DNA of 57,771 bases from Lachnospiraceae bacterium (GTDB lineage: Bacteria; Bacillota; Clostridia; Lachnospirales; Lachnospiraceae), in contig JAFLSX010000006.1 of assembly GCA_022510705.1 (NCBI GenBank), positions 1 to 57,771 on the forward strand, read 5' to 3'. The notes under the pieces were generated by a model, which worked only from the letters and a program-made list of their open reading frames with translations, searched no databases and was not told where the DNA came from. Position numbers and translations under genes: made by a program. Numbering within the stretch: the first letter of the stretch is position 1; every line of letters begins with the position of its first letter. This document shows positions 24,316 through 33,699 of the stretch, one piece after another.

Positions 24316-27309
24316 ATGAAACGGAGGGAAACTGGCAAAAAAATCGTGGCAATGGTGATGACGGTAGCAATGGCGTTGTCTTTATTCCCGGCTGCGGAAC
24401 TGGAAATCCAGGCTAAGACAGAGCTGCTTATGGATGAGTTTGACCAGATTATCAGTACTTATAATATTGATGACTCTATTCCGGGTTACAACGCATACAT
24501 GGCATCTTACAGTAATGCAGTCCGCCCTACTCAGGTGATTGAGATCCCGGCGGGGGGGTATGTAAGATATGAAGAGAGTGATAAGGAAGCCACCCCCGAG
24601 ATTTATTCCGATTTTGAAGGAATGGCTGGCGAGAGCGTGCTGACAAGCGAGGACTCTCTGATTGAGTTTGAGGTGGATGTACCCACCAGCGGTCTGTATA
24701 ATATTTCTGTTGTTTATTATCCTGTAGAGGGCAAGAACTCCGATATTCAAAGAAGTGTCTTCATCGACGGAGAACTTCCTTTTGAAGAGATGTCCCTTCT
24801 CACTTTCCCCAGAGTATGGAGTACCTACGCGGAAGACTCCTATGTCAATCCGGACGGTGTCACCGTCAGAAACTGGGCAAAGGACAATCAGGGTAATGAC
24901 GTCAAACCTAAGATTCTTGAAGTGCCTGAATGGCAGTCCAGATATCTCTATGACAGTGACGGTTATGTTACCGAAGCCCTTTGTGTCTACATGGAGGCAG
25001 GTACACATACCATCTCTATGATTTCACTAAAAGAACCCATGTTAATCAACAAACTCGTCTTAAGCAATGAAGGCGAGGTAAAAAGCTATGCCGAAGTTAA
25101 GGCAGAGTGGGATGCGGCAGGTGCTGTGGATACGATGGGTACAATGATCACCATCGAAGGCGAGTATGCTACCAAGACCTCTTCCCAGATGCTTTATCCT
25201 CAGCAGGATCAGTCGTCTCCTTCTGTATCACCGGCCAGCGCAAAGGAGCTTTTGAACAATACCATTGGCGGCAACTCCTGGAGACTGGTAGGACAGTGGA
25301 TTGAATGGGATTTTGAAGTGCCTGAATCCGGTTATTATAATATTTCCCTTTATGACAGACAGAATTTCTCAAGAGGTATTCACGTCTCCAGACGTATTAC
25401 TATTGATGGTGAGGTGCCTTTCGAGGAAATGTCAGACTATGCCTTTGAGTATTCCCAGAGTTGGAGAGAGGATGTCATCAGTGATGAGAACGGCGTTCCT
25501 TACAGCTTCTATCTGGAGGCGGGACACCATACCATCCGTATGGAAGTTGTGCTGGGTGAATTTTCTGAAATAGTGGGTCTTGTGGAAGACTCCGTACAGC
25601 TGCTCAATAACATTTACAGACAGGTTATCAAGGTGACCGGTGTTGCACCCGATACTTATCGTTCCTATCAGATTGAAGCAACGCTGCCGAATCTGAATGC
25701 GGAGCTGATTGAGGCGCGGGATACCTTAAATCTGGCAATTGCAATGTTAGAGGACGTTGCGGGTCCCAACACCGATAAGAAGACGGTGTTACTTACTATG
25801 CGTGACCAGCTGGATGATCTGATAAAAGATAATGAATATTTTGTACGTACCATTACTTCCTATAAGATCAATGTCAGGGCGCTGGGTACCTGGATCACAC
25901 AGGTTATCAGTCAGCCTCTGCAGATAGACCGCATTAATATCTACTCACCGAATATGGAGGTAGAGTACGCAAAGACTTCCTTCTTTGATGCCGCAGGTTA
26001 TGAGATGCAGAGATTGTACTATTCATTCATCATTGACTACAATAACATCGGTAGCGTGAGTGAGGATAAGAATACCGAAACCATTACCCTGTGGATAGGT
26101 TCCGGACGTGATCAGGCGAATGTTATTAAGTCGCTGATCGATGAAAGTTTTACTAATGAAACGGGTATCAGCGTCAATGTACAGTTGGTTGATATGTCCA
26201 CTTTGTTGAAGGCAACGTTAGTGGGAGAGGGTCCCGATGTGGCAATTCAGGTGGCGAATACCAACGGTATTGCCGGAGCGGTGCTCAATACCGGAAACGA
26301 TACGCCTGTCAATTACGGTATCCGGCATGCGGTATTGGATCTGACCGAGTTTGACGACTACAATCAGGTTGCAGCCAGATTCCCTGAGGCTGCTATGACC
26401 CAGTTTACATATGAAGGCGCAGCCTATGCGTTGCCGGAAACCATCACCTATCCGGTTATGTTCTATCGTAAGGATATCTTAGCAGAAATCGGATTGAATG
26501 TTCCCACGACTTGGGATGAGGTGAAGGTGGCTATGACCGTACTGGCAAAGAACCAGATGGAATTCGGTATGCTGCCCACTGAGCAGATATTTGCATCCCT
26601 GCTCTACCAGAACGGTGGTTCTTATTATACGGAAGACAACAAGTCCTCCGCTCTGGATTCCGACATTGCGGTAAATACCTTTAAAGATTTCTGTGAATAC
26701 TATACGGACTACAAGCTGGATAAGGAAACCAGTGTGGAAGAGCGTTTCCGTACCGGTGAGTGTCCCATCATGATAGCGGACTACACAGTTTACAATAACT
26801 TTGCAGTATCCGCACCGGATATTGCAGGGCTGTGGAGCTTTACCCAGATTCCGGGTACGGTAAAAGAGGACGGTACAGTAGATCATTCCGTAGCCAGCAC
26901 GGGATTGGCCAGCATGATCATGGCGGATACCGAGCATCCGGATGCAAGCTGGGAGTTCATCAAGTGGTGGACCAGTGCAGAAACCCAGACTCAGTACGGA
27001 CGGGAAATGGAAGGTCTGATGGGATCTGCGGCAAGAGTTCCTACCGCCAACTATGAAGCTTTCCTGAATATGCCTTGGCCGGTAGATGATTTTGAGGCGC
27101 TGCAGGCATCCATGGATTGGGTGAAGGGCATTCCGCAGGTACCCGGCGGCTATTATTCCTGGCGTAATGTTTACAATGCCTTCTATACGGTAGTAACGGA
27201 AACAGACACCGCGATGCCCAGGGAGGAATTGATGGATAAGATTATTTATGTCAATGCAGAAATCGACTACAAGCGCGAAGAGCTTGGGTTGGATGTTGAG
27301 ATAAGATAG
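24316..27309 (+). CDS. Large extracellular solute-binding protein fused to N-terminal carbohydrate-binding-like domains
   Basis: The secreted 997-residue protein has a signal peptide of about 35 residues but no lipobox. Two related beta-rich units follow, about residues 45-250 and 275-430, each with the pattern Y..ISVVYYP/Y.NISLYDRQ, R..FIDGELPFEEMS/R.ITIDGEVPFEEMS and YMEAGTHTI/YLEAGHHTI, which look like CBM6/35-type modules. A helical stretch (about 440-560) leads to a type-1 ABC solute-binding domain (about 590-997; ITLWIGSGRDQANVIKS, GPDVAIQVAN, TYPVMFYRKDI, PTTWDEV, GLASMIMADTEHPDASWEF). It is followed by two permeases. The likely role is capture of long mannan oligosaccharides near the membrane; how a non-lipidated protein stays at the cell is unclear. 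Confidence 0.82.
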   Translation: MKRRETGKKIVAMVMTVAMALSLFPAAELEIQAKTELLMDEFDQIISTYNIDDSIPGYNAYMASYSNAVRPTQVIEIPAGGYVRYEESDKEATPEIYSDFEGMAGESVLTSEDSLIEFEVDVPTSGLYNISVVYYPVEGKNSDIQRSVFIDGELPFEEMSLLTFPRVWSTYAEDSYVNPDGVTVRNWAKDNQGNDVKPKILEVPEWQSRYLYDSDGYVTEALCVYMEAGTHTISMISLKEPMLINKLVLSNEGEVKSYAEVKAEWDAAGAVDTMGTMITIEGEYATKTSSQMLYPQQDQSSPSVSPASAKELLNNTIGGNSWRLVGQWIEWDFEVPESGYYNISLYDRQNFSRGIHVSRRITIDGEVPFEEMSDYAFEYSQSWREDVISDENGVPYSFYLEAGHHTIRMEVVLGEFSEIVGLVEDSVQLLNNIYRQVIKVTGVAPDTYRSYQIEATLPNLNAELIEARDTLNLAIAMLEDVAGPNTDKKTVLLTMRDQLDDLIKDNEYFVRTITSYKINVRALGTWITQVISQPLQIDRINIYSPNMEVEYAKTSFFDAAGYEMQRLYYSFIIDYNNIGSVSEDKNTETITLWIGSGRDQANVIKSLIDESFTNETGISVNVQLVDMSTLLKATLVGEGPDVAIQVANTNGIAGAVLNTGNDTPVNYGIRHAVLDLTEFDDYNQVAARFPEAAMTQFTYEGAAYALPETITYPVMFYRKDILAEIGLNVPTTWDEVKVAMTVLAKNQMEFGMLPTEQIFASLLYQNGGSYYTEDNKSSALDSDIAVNTFKDFCEYYTDYKLDKETSVEERFRTGECPIMIADYTVYNNFAVSAPDIAGLWSFTQIPGTVKEDGTVDHSVASTGLASMIMADTEHPDASWEFIKWWTSAETQTQYGREMEGLMGSAARVPTANYEAFLNMPWPVDDFEALQASMDWVKGIPQVPGGYYSWRNVYNAFYTVVTETDTAMPREELMDKIIYVNAEIDYKREELGLDVEIR

Positions 27310-27320
27310 AGGAGGTTGCT

Positions 27321-28280
27321 ATGGCTGAAAACGGAACTGTTTCCGAAGTAAAAGTGTCGCAGGAAGCGCTGGATATAGCGAAGAAGCAGGCGACACTGAG
27401 CTATCGGATCAAAAGAAATAAAGCATGTTACTTTATGTTGGCACCGTACTTTATCATGTTCTTCTTCTTTACGGTAGTACCGGTGCTGATGAGTGTGGCC
27501 TTCAGCTTTACATATTACAATATGCTGGAGTGGCCGGAGTTCATAGGTTGGAAAAATTATATTAAGTTGTTTCTTGAGGACGATATTTTCATGAAGGCCT
27601 TGAAGAACACCTTGATCCTTGCAGTTGTCACAGGCCCTGTCAGCTATTTCCTGTGCCTGTTGTTTGCGTGGATCATCAACGAGTTCAAAGGATGGCTGCG
27701 TGCGTTCCTGACCCTGATCTTCTATGCACCCAGTATCTGCGGTAATGCCTATATCGTATGGACCCTCATCCTTTCCGGTGACCGTTACGGCTACTTAAAC
27801 GGTTTTCTGATGGACTGGGGAATTCTGGACGAGGCTATTGTCTGGATGAAGACCGAGCAATACGTGTTGCCTTTCCTGATCGTAGTGCAGTTATGGTTGA
27901 GTTTGGGTACCGGTTTCTTAGCATTTATTGCAGGTCTGCAGACCGTGGATAAATCTCTTTATGAGGCAGCGGCCTTAGACGGTGTTAAGAACCGTTGGCA
28001 GGAACTTTGGTATGTAACGCTTCCGGCTATGAAGCCGCAGCTGATGTTCGGTGCCGTAATGCAGATCACACAGGCTTTTGCTATTGCTGACGTATCCATA
28101 CAGCTGGCCGGAAACCCGTCTGTCAACTATGCAGGTACCACCGTTGTTACTCACTTGTTGGACTACGGTACTGTTCGATTTGAAATGGGTTATGCTTCGG
28201 CAATCGCAACTGTGCTGTTCTTATTGATGGTAGGCAGCAACTTATTAATACAGAGACTGTTAAGGAGGGTGGGAGAATAA
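27321..28280 (+). CDS. ABC sugar transporter permease, UgpA/MalF type (first pair)
   Basis: Inner-membrane subunit of a binding-protein-dependent oligosaccharide importer. The 319-residue protein has six predicted helices, with a cytoplasmic N-terminus of about 40 residues and the ABC-ATPase-docking EAA loop EAAALDGVKNRWQELWYVTL at about residues 213-232. RBS GAGGAGG precedes the ATG. It lies 11 bp after the large solute-binding protein and overlaps the next permease by one base. No ATPase gene accompanies it; a shared MsmK-type ATPase elsewhere is the usual solution. Confidence 0.9.
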   Translation: MAENGTVSEVKVSQEALDIAKKQATLSYRIKRNKACYFMLAPYFIMFFFFTVVPVLMSVAFSFTYYNMLEWPEFIGWKNYIKLFLEDDIFMKALKNTLILAVVTGPVSYFLCLLFAWIINEFKGWLRAFLTLIFYAPSICGNAYIVWTLILSGDRYGYLNGFLMDWGILDEAIVWMKTEQYVLPFLIVVQLWLSLGTGFLAFIAGLQTVDKSLYEAAALDGVKNRWQELWYVTLPAMKPQLMFGAVMQITQAFAIADVSIQLAGNPSVNYAGTTVVTHLLDYGTVRFEMGYASAIATVLFLLMVGSNLLIQRLLRRVGE

Positions 28281-29182
28281 TGAGCAAGCAAAAAGATTAT
28301 TTGAAGCCCTACAAGAAAAGAAAGTTCTTTAAGCCCAGAGAGAAAAAGTTAAACCGTTCCATGGCAGGAAATACACTGCTTTTTGCGATAATGATTCTCT
28401 GCGGTATAGCCATGATACTTCCTTTGGTCATGGTTATCAACAACTGTTTGAAGCCTTTGGATGAGTTATATCAGTTCCCACCTAAGATTTTTGTGCGGAA
28501 TCCTACTTTGGAGAACTTTTCGGATTTGTTCATGGTCATGAATGATTCCTGGGTACCTTTCTCCAGATACATACTGAATACGATCATCATTACTGGAGGC
28601 GGTATGGTAGGCCATGTAATCGTGGCTTCCTTAGCGGCGTATCCGTTAGCAAAGCACAATTTCCCCGGAAAGAATATTCTTTTCCAGATGGTAGTGCTTT
28701 CCATGATGTTCCACTGGACGGTTACCCAGACCCCTCAGTACATGATCATTTCCTGGCTGCACATCAATAATAGTTACTGGGCGTTGATCCTTCCGGCCTG
28801 CTCCTTTGGTATGGGTCTGTATCTGATGAAGCAGTTCATGGAACAGCTGCCTGATTCCCTAATGGAATCGGCCAGACTGGACGGCGCAAACGAATGGCAG
28901 ATCTTCTGGAAGATCGTAATGCCCAATGTAAAACCCGCATGGTTGACCTTGGCTATTTTCCAGTTCCAGCAGATGTGGGCCAACACCGGTAGTACTTTCC
29001 TGCGGGATGAGCAGTTAAAGCCTCTGCAGTATTCCCTGCAGCAGATTTCCGCCGGCGGTATGGCAAGAGCCGGTGCGGCTGCAGCTGTAACATTTATCAT
29101 TGCTGCAGTACCTATTACGTTCTTCTTGATCTGCCAGAGAAATATTTTGGAAACCATGACTTCATCCGGTATGAAAGATTGA
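28280..29182 (+). CDS. ABC sugar transporter permease, UgpE/MalG type (first pair)
   Basis: Second permease of the first importer, 300 residues with six helices. The EAA loop is ESARLDGANEWQIFWKIVMP. FPGKNILFQMVVLSMM and YLMKQFMEQLPDSL are typical of the LplC/UgpE branch. The ATG overlaps the upstream stop by one base (TAATG), so translation is coupled. It precedes the NHL protein by about 15 bp. Confidence 0.9.
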   Translation: MSKQKDYLKPYKKRKFFKPREKKLNRSMAGNTLLFAIMILCGIAMILPLVMVINNCLKPLDELYQFPPKIFVRNPTLENFSDLFMVMNDSWVPFSRYILNTIIITGGGMVGHVIVASLAAYPLAKHNFPGKNILFQMVVLSMMFHWTVTQTPQYMIISWLHINNSYWALILPACSFGMGLYLMKQFMEQLPDSLMESARLDGANEWQIFWKIVMPNVKPAWLTLAIFQFQQMWANTGSTFLRDEQLKPLQYSLQQISAGGMARAGAAAAVTFIIAAVPITFFLICQRNILETMTSSGMKD

Positions 29183-29197
29183 TAGGAGGAAATGAAG

Positions 29198-30685
29198 ATG
29201 AAAAAGATGATTCAACTGAAAAAAATCCTATCCCTTTCATTGGCGGTGTTTGTATTGGCACTTCTGCCCGGTGAGAGTGTAAGCGCGACCTCACTTCCCT
29301 ACGATACCTACAATTATGATTACCGGGAGGATATTCATTTTACGCCCGCAGCATATGTGCCTGCCGGAACGGTGAGCGGCAAGAGCCTGACCTATAACGG
29401 TGAGCCCATTGGCAATTTTGTAACGCCCCAGGATCTCTGTAAGGCGCCTGACGGAAAAGTATATATAGCGGATACGGGCAACAACAGGATCGTTGTGCTG
29501 GATTCCAGAATGCGCAATGTGGAGAATATCATTACCACCTTCGATAATAACGGTAAGGAAGATGAGTTTGCACAGCCCTACGGCATCTATGTGTCCCAGC
29601 GCGGCTGGATCTATGTAGCCGATTCCCAGCATAACCGCGTGGTAGTGTTAGAGCAGGACGGAACGCTGGTACAGATTGTGGAAAACCCCGTTTCAGAGAG
29701 TTTGGAGGACGGTTATGTATTTGTGCCTCTGAAGGTTACCGTGGACTATGCGGACAGAGTGTATGTCATTGCGCAGAATATGTTCGAGGGTATCATGGTG
29801 TTTGAGAGTGACGGAAACTTCGCCAGCTTCTTCGGTACCATCGAGGTAGAGATCAGTCTGTGGGATAAATTCTGGCAGAGACTGGCTACCAAGGAGGAGA
29901 GAGCCAATCAGATGCTCTATATCCCTACGGAGTTTACCGGTATTGACATCGACCCGGACGGCTTTGTATATGCGTCCAATATTGATGCAACCGGTGTGCA
30001 GGGTGTCAGAAGACTGAACCCCAGAGGTGAAGATGTCATTAAAAAAGGTGAAAACGGTAACGTGGGCGGTGACCTGTGGATAAACGGTACTACCGATTAT
30101 GCAGGCGCTTCTCAGTTTACCGATGTGGTATATCGGGATAATGGTATCTATTCCTGTCTGGACCGTAAGAGAGGACGTATCTTTACCTACGATCATGAGG
30201 GTAACCTTCTCTATATTTTCGGAGGTTTGGGTACACAGCAAGGAACTTTCTCCATGCCGGTGGCCATTGAGGATATTGGCGGCAGACTGGTGGTGCTGGA
30301 TGCAACCAGAGCAGAAATTATAGTCTTTCAAGAGACGGAGTATGGCAGGCTGATCAATGAAGCGGTTTCCCTGCGGTACGACGGAGATGAGACAGCAGCG
30401 GTAGCACTCTGGGAAAGAGTGCTGGAGTTAGACGAGAACAACGAGTTGGCAAATAGCGGTATCGGAAAAGCATATCTGACAGCAGGCGATTACGTATCAG
30501 CTATGCATTATTTGAAACTGGGTATGAATAGAGATTATTATTCTGTAGCCTACAGACGTTACCGCAATAGCTTTCTGACCCAGAACGCAAGCTATTTCCT
30601 GACGGGGATCGTCGTGATTCTGATAGCTGTATTCGTTGGAAAACGGATCATAAAGAAAAAGAAAGGAGGCGCACAGGATGAGTAA
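29198..30685 (+). CDS. Membrane-anchored NHL-repeat/TPR protein in the importer cluster
   Basis: No established function. An N-terminal signal peptide (ending near VSA) is followed by an NHL-type beta-propeller of about 300 residues, with repeats such as LCKAPDGKVYIADTGNNRIV, YGIYVSQRGWIYVADSQHNR and FSMPVAIEDIGGRLVVLD. TPR-like helices follow (about 385-455; AVALWERVLELDENNELA, GKAYLTAGDYVSAMHYL), then a C-terminal membrane helix (about 465-485) and a Lys-rich cytoplasmic tail. The propeller would lie outside and could hold glycan or other surface proteins. ATG 29198 fits GGAGGA spacing better than 29192. It overlaps the Yip1-like gene by 8 bp. Confidence 0.78.
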   Translation: MKKMIQLKKILSLSLAVFVLALLPGESVSATSLPYDTYNYDYREDIHFTPAAYVPAGTVSGKSLTYNGEPIGNFVTPQDLCKAPDGKVYIADTGNNRIVVLDSRMRNVENIITTFDNNGKEDEFAQPYGIYVSQRGWIYVADSQHNRVVVLEQDGTLVQIVENPVSESLEDGYVFVPLKVTVDYADRVYVIAQNMFEGIMVFESDGNFASFFGTIEVEISLWDKFWQRLATKEERANQMLYIPTEFTGIDIDPDGFVYASNIDATGVQGVRRLNPRGEDVIKKGENGNVGGDLWINGTTDYAGASQFTDVVYRDNGIYSCLDRKRGRIFTYDHEGNLLYIFGGLGTQQGTFSMPVAIEDIGGRLVVLDATRAEIIVFQETEYGRLINEAVSLRYDGDETAAVALWERVLELDENNELANSGIGKAYLTAGDYVSAMHYLKLGMNRDYYSVAYRRYRNSFLTQNASYFLTGIVVILIAVFVGKRIIKKKKGGAQDE

Positions 30686-31310
30686 ATATTTCTCCAAAGA
30701 AAAAGTGAAATATATGTTCTATACCATCACCCATCCCATGGACGGTTATTATTGGATCCGCCATCAGGAGAGGGGCAGTGTGCCTCTTGCGATCATAATG
30801 GTCATTCTGTTTTCTGTCTGCTTTACTGCAAACAGACTTTTGGCCGGTTTCGTAGTAAATGACTTAGATCCCAGGGCAGTGGACAGCTTGTATGAATTAA
30901 TGGGTGTTTTGGCGTTCTACCTTTTGATCTGTGTCAGCAACTGGTCCATCACCTGTTTGATGAACGGAGAGGGCAGATTGAAAGACATTGCCATAGCGGT
31001 AGGATACGGTACGGTACCGATCAGTATGGTACTGGTGCTGGCAACCATTGTCAGCCAGTTTGTGGCGGATGATGAACAGGCTTTTTACGGACTGCTTTTG
31101 GGCGTCGGCATTGCTTACGGCATCATCATGATCCTGATAGGTATTATGCAGGTACACAATTATACGCTTGGCAAGACACTGCTTACACTGTTTTTGACTT
31201 TTGTGGCTATGCTGATCATCGTATTCCTGCTCCTGTTGTTAGGCAACCTGTTAGGCATGGTATTTAACTTCTTCAGAAGTATCTATATTGAAATTATTTT
31301 CAGAACATAG
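30678..31310 (+). CDS. Yip1-domain (YIF/Yip-like) polytopic membrane protein
   Basis: 210 residues with a short cytoplasmic N-terminus (YTITHPMDGYYWIRHQERGS, a segment typical of bacterial Yip1-domain proteins) and five hydrophobic helices from about residue 33. Function is unknown. Its position between the NHL protein and the DUF5696-like protein, with tight coupling on both sides (8-bp overlap upstream, 10-bp gap downstream), suggests the three form a membrane complex with the flanking permeases. RBS GGAGG is present. Confidence 0.75.
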   Translation: MSKYFSKEKVKYMFYTITHPMDGYYWIRHQERGSVPLAIIMVILFSVCFTANRLLAGFVVNDLDPRAVDSLYELMGVLAFYLLICVSNWSITCLMNGEGRLKDIAIAVGYGTVPISMVLVLATIVSQFVADDEQAFYGLLLGVGIAYGIIMILIGIMQVHNYTLGKTLLTLFLTFVAMLIIVFLLLLLGNLLGMVFNFFRSIYIEIIFRT

Positions 31311-31320
31311 GAGGCGGAGA

Positions 31321-33699
31321 ATGAAATCTGAATCTTCAACGAAGAAAGAGAAAAAAGAAAAAATCAAGCGTCCTATGAGTCTGACGAAAAGAGTTGCACT
31401 TTCCATTGTAGGTGTGGCAGCTCTCATAGGCGTGATCTATCTGGGTTATTACCTGATCCACTATGTGTTCTACAATAGGTATAGGGACTTCCTAACCGAT
31501 TATGAGTATGAGCAGGGAACTCCCTATGTGCCCATTGCGGAGGCACAGTCCGATGTTAAGGGCATGGATCTGGTAGCCGAAAATGAATTTTTAAAGCTGT
31601 ATACGGATCCTGCATCCGCAAGTATTGCAGTCTATGATAAGCGGAACGGTTCCATCACCTATTCCAATCCCCCCGATGCGGACTCCGACAGCGTGGCAAA
31701 TGCGACCAATATCAGTTTGTTGAAGTCCCAGTTTGTACTGACTTACTATAATGGGGACGCTATAGCGGCTAACATGGATTCCTATAGCCAGTCAGTAGCC
31801 AAGGGACAGTTTTCGGTAGAAAGTATTGGGAACGGCGTGCGTTATATTTATCGAATCGGTAACCTGGTGAATTCGGACGGGGCAGAAGCCATATCCTTTG
31901 AGATTCCTTTAGAGTACCGTTTAGACGGTGACGGAATCAATGTATCCGTTCCCACGTCTGCTATCAAGGAATACGGTGGCGGTGCAGTGGGGCGTATCCA
32001 GCTGTTGCGTTATATGGGCGCGGCACACACCTCCGAAGAGGGCTATCTGGTGGTGCCTAACGGCTCCGGTTCACTGATCAATTTTAACAACGGCAAGCTG
32101 ACGTCAGCTAACTATGCACAGTATATCTACGATCTGGATCCGCTGGCAGCCAACTATACCACTACGGAGAATGTGGACGGGGCAAAGCTTCCTCTCTTTG
32201 GTATCTGCAGAGAGGACAGAAGCCTGCTTGTGACGTTGGAGGATGGCGCTTCGGTGGCGCTGATCACCGCGGGTATATCCGGTGTGTACAATGAGTACAA
32301 TTATGCGTATCCTACCTTTGTTGTCCGTAATGTGGATAACTTGAGTATGTTCGGTAATTCCACTCAGGACATCTTTGTCATGGAAGATAATCTCTATGAT
32401 ATCAATCTGACAGCCCGTTATACTTTCCTGACAGAGGAGAACAAGGGTTACTCAGGACTGGCAGGATATTACAGAAACCGTCTGATCGCGGAGGGCAAGT
32501 TGACGCCCATGACGGAGGACGGAGATATTCCTTTTTACTATGATGTGATCACAGGCGTCAAGGAGACGGACCATTTTCTGGGTGTGCAGTACTTACATAC
32601 CTTCTCCATGACCACTTTCGACCAGGCCGGAGAGATTTCGGACGATCTGGCAGCAAACGGGATCACCAATCAGGTCATGAACCTGCAGGGGTGGTTTAAC
32701 GGTGGCTATTATCACAACGCGCCGCACAATATCAGGGTACTGCTTAAATTAGGCGGAAAATCCGATTTAGAGAAGCTGCAGGATACGGTGGCAGGCAATA
32801 ACGGCAGACTTTATGTGGATGTAGCTTTCCAGCAGGTAACATTTGCGGATAACGGTTTCAACTACGGAACGGAGTCCTCCCGTTACTTTGGCTCCGGGTA
32901 TGCGGCGGCTTTCGGACAGGTCAACCCGACCACGCTGCGAAACACTTCGGGTCTGGGACATGTGGAAACCCGTTATGATCTGCTTTCTCCCAAATTCCTT
33001 CCCAGGTATGTGGAGAAATTTGCTAACCGGATAGAGAAGTATGATGTATATGGCATTTCTTTAAGGGATTTGGGCAATGAACTGCATTCCGACAAGAAAA
33101 GAACCAATGTCATTGACAGGGAGGCTGCGCTGCATGTTGTCTTAGCACAGCTTGGCAGGCTTCAGGATACCGGCAAGCCCTTGATGACAAATATGGCTAA
33201 TGCTTATGCCTTTGCATACAGCTCGGATATCATCAATGTGCCGATCACGGACAATGATTTCCCCATCGTGGATGAAAACGTTCCGCTCTATGAAATGATC
33301 ATCCATGGCAGTATTCCTTATTCCACGAAGCTTTTAAACTTCCAGGATGAAGAGGATATGACGGGTACGATCCTGTTAGCCATTGAAGCAGGAGCGGCTC
33401 CCCACTACGTATTTACCTGGGAAGACTCCAACAATATGAAGGATACGGGATTAAACCGCTACTATGCAACGACCTATACAACCTGGAAGAACGAGGCCAT
33501 AGATGTCTACGGCCGGATCAACGAAGCGCTTCAGTATGTATCCGGTTCTATTATGGTAGAACATACGATATTGGATAACGGCGTCAGAAAAGTGACCTAT
33601 GACAACGGCGTGATCATCTATATCAACTATGACGATGAAGCACAGCAGGCAGACGGTCTGGAAATTCCGGCTATGTCGTACAGATTGGAGGGGATTTAA
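31321..33699 (+). CDS. DUF5696-like large membrane-anchored extracellular protein, possible glycoside-hydrolase fold
   Basis: The 792-residue protein starts with a Lys-rich cytoplasmic tail, then one membrane helix (about 25-48), and the rest lies outside. Residues about 60-370 are beta-rich (FEIPLEYRLDGDGINVSVPT, EEGYLVVPNGSGSLINFNNG), like the supersandwich domain of some glycosidases. Residues about 400-700 alternate in a TIM-barrel-like way (VMNLQGWFNGGYYH, YDVYGISLRDLGNELHSD, LMTNMANAYAF, APHYVFTWEDSNNM), with possible acidic catalytic residues. A small beta domain ends it. No enzyme activity is established. ATG 31321 follows GGAGGCGGAGA; an earlier in-frame start is less likely. Confidence 0.72.
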   Translation: MKSESSTKKEKKEKIKRPMSLTKRVALSIVGVAALIGVIYLGYYLIHYVFYNRYRDFLTDYEYEQGTPYVPIAEAQSDVKGMDLVAENEFLKLYTDPASASIAVYDKRNGSITYSNPPDADSDSVANATNISLLKSQFVLTYYNGDAIAANMDSYSQSVAKGQFSVESIGNGVRYIYRIGNLVNSDGAEAISFEIPLEYRLDGDGINVSVPTSAIKEYGGGAVGRIQLLRYMGAAHTSEEGYLVVPNGSGSLINFNNGKLTSANYAQYIYDLDPLAANYTTTENVDGAKLPLFGICREDRSLLVTLEDGASVALITAGISGVYNEYNYAYPTFVVRNVDNLSMFGNSTQDIFVMEDNLYDINLTARYTFLTEENKGYSGLAGYYRNRLIAEGKLTPMTEDGDIPFYYDVITGVKETDHFLGVQYLHTFSMTTFDQAGEISDDLAANGITNQVMNLQGWFNGGYYHNAPHNIRVLLKLGGKSDLEKLQDTVAGNNGRLYVDVAFQQVTFADNGFNYGTESSRYFGSGYAAAFGQVNPTTLRNTSGLGHVETRYDLLSPKFLPRYVEKFANRIEKYDVYGISLRDLGNELHSDKKRTNVIDREAALHVVLAQLGRLQDTGKPLMTNMANAYAFAYSSDIINVPITDNDFPIVDENVPLYEMIIHGSIPYSTKLLNFQDEEDMTGTILLAIEAGAAPHYVFTWEDSNNMKDTGLNRYYATTYTTWKNEAIDVYGRINEALQYVSGSIMVEHTILDNGVRKVTYDNGVIIYINYDDEAQQADGLEIPAMSYRLEGI

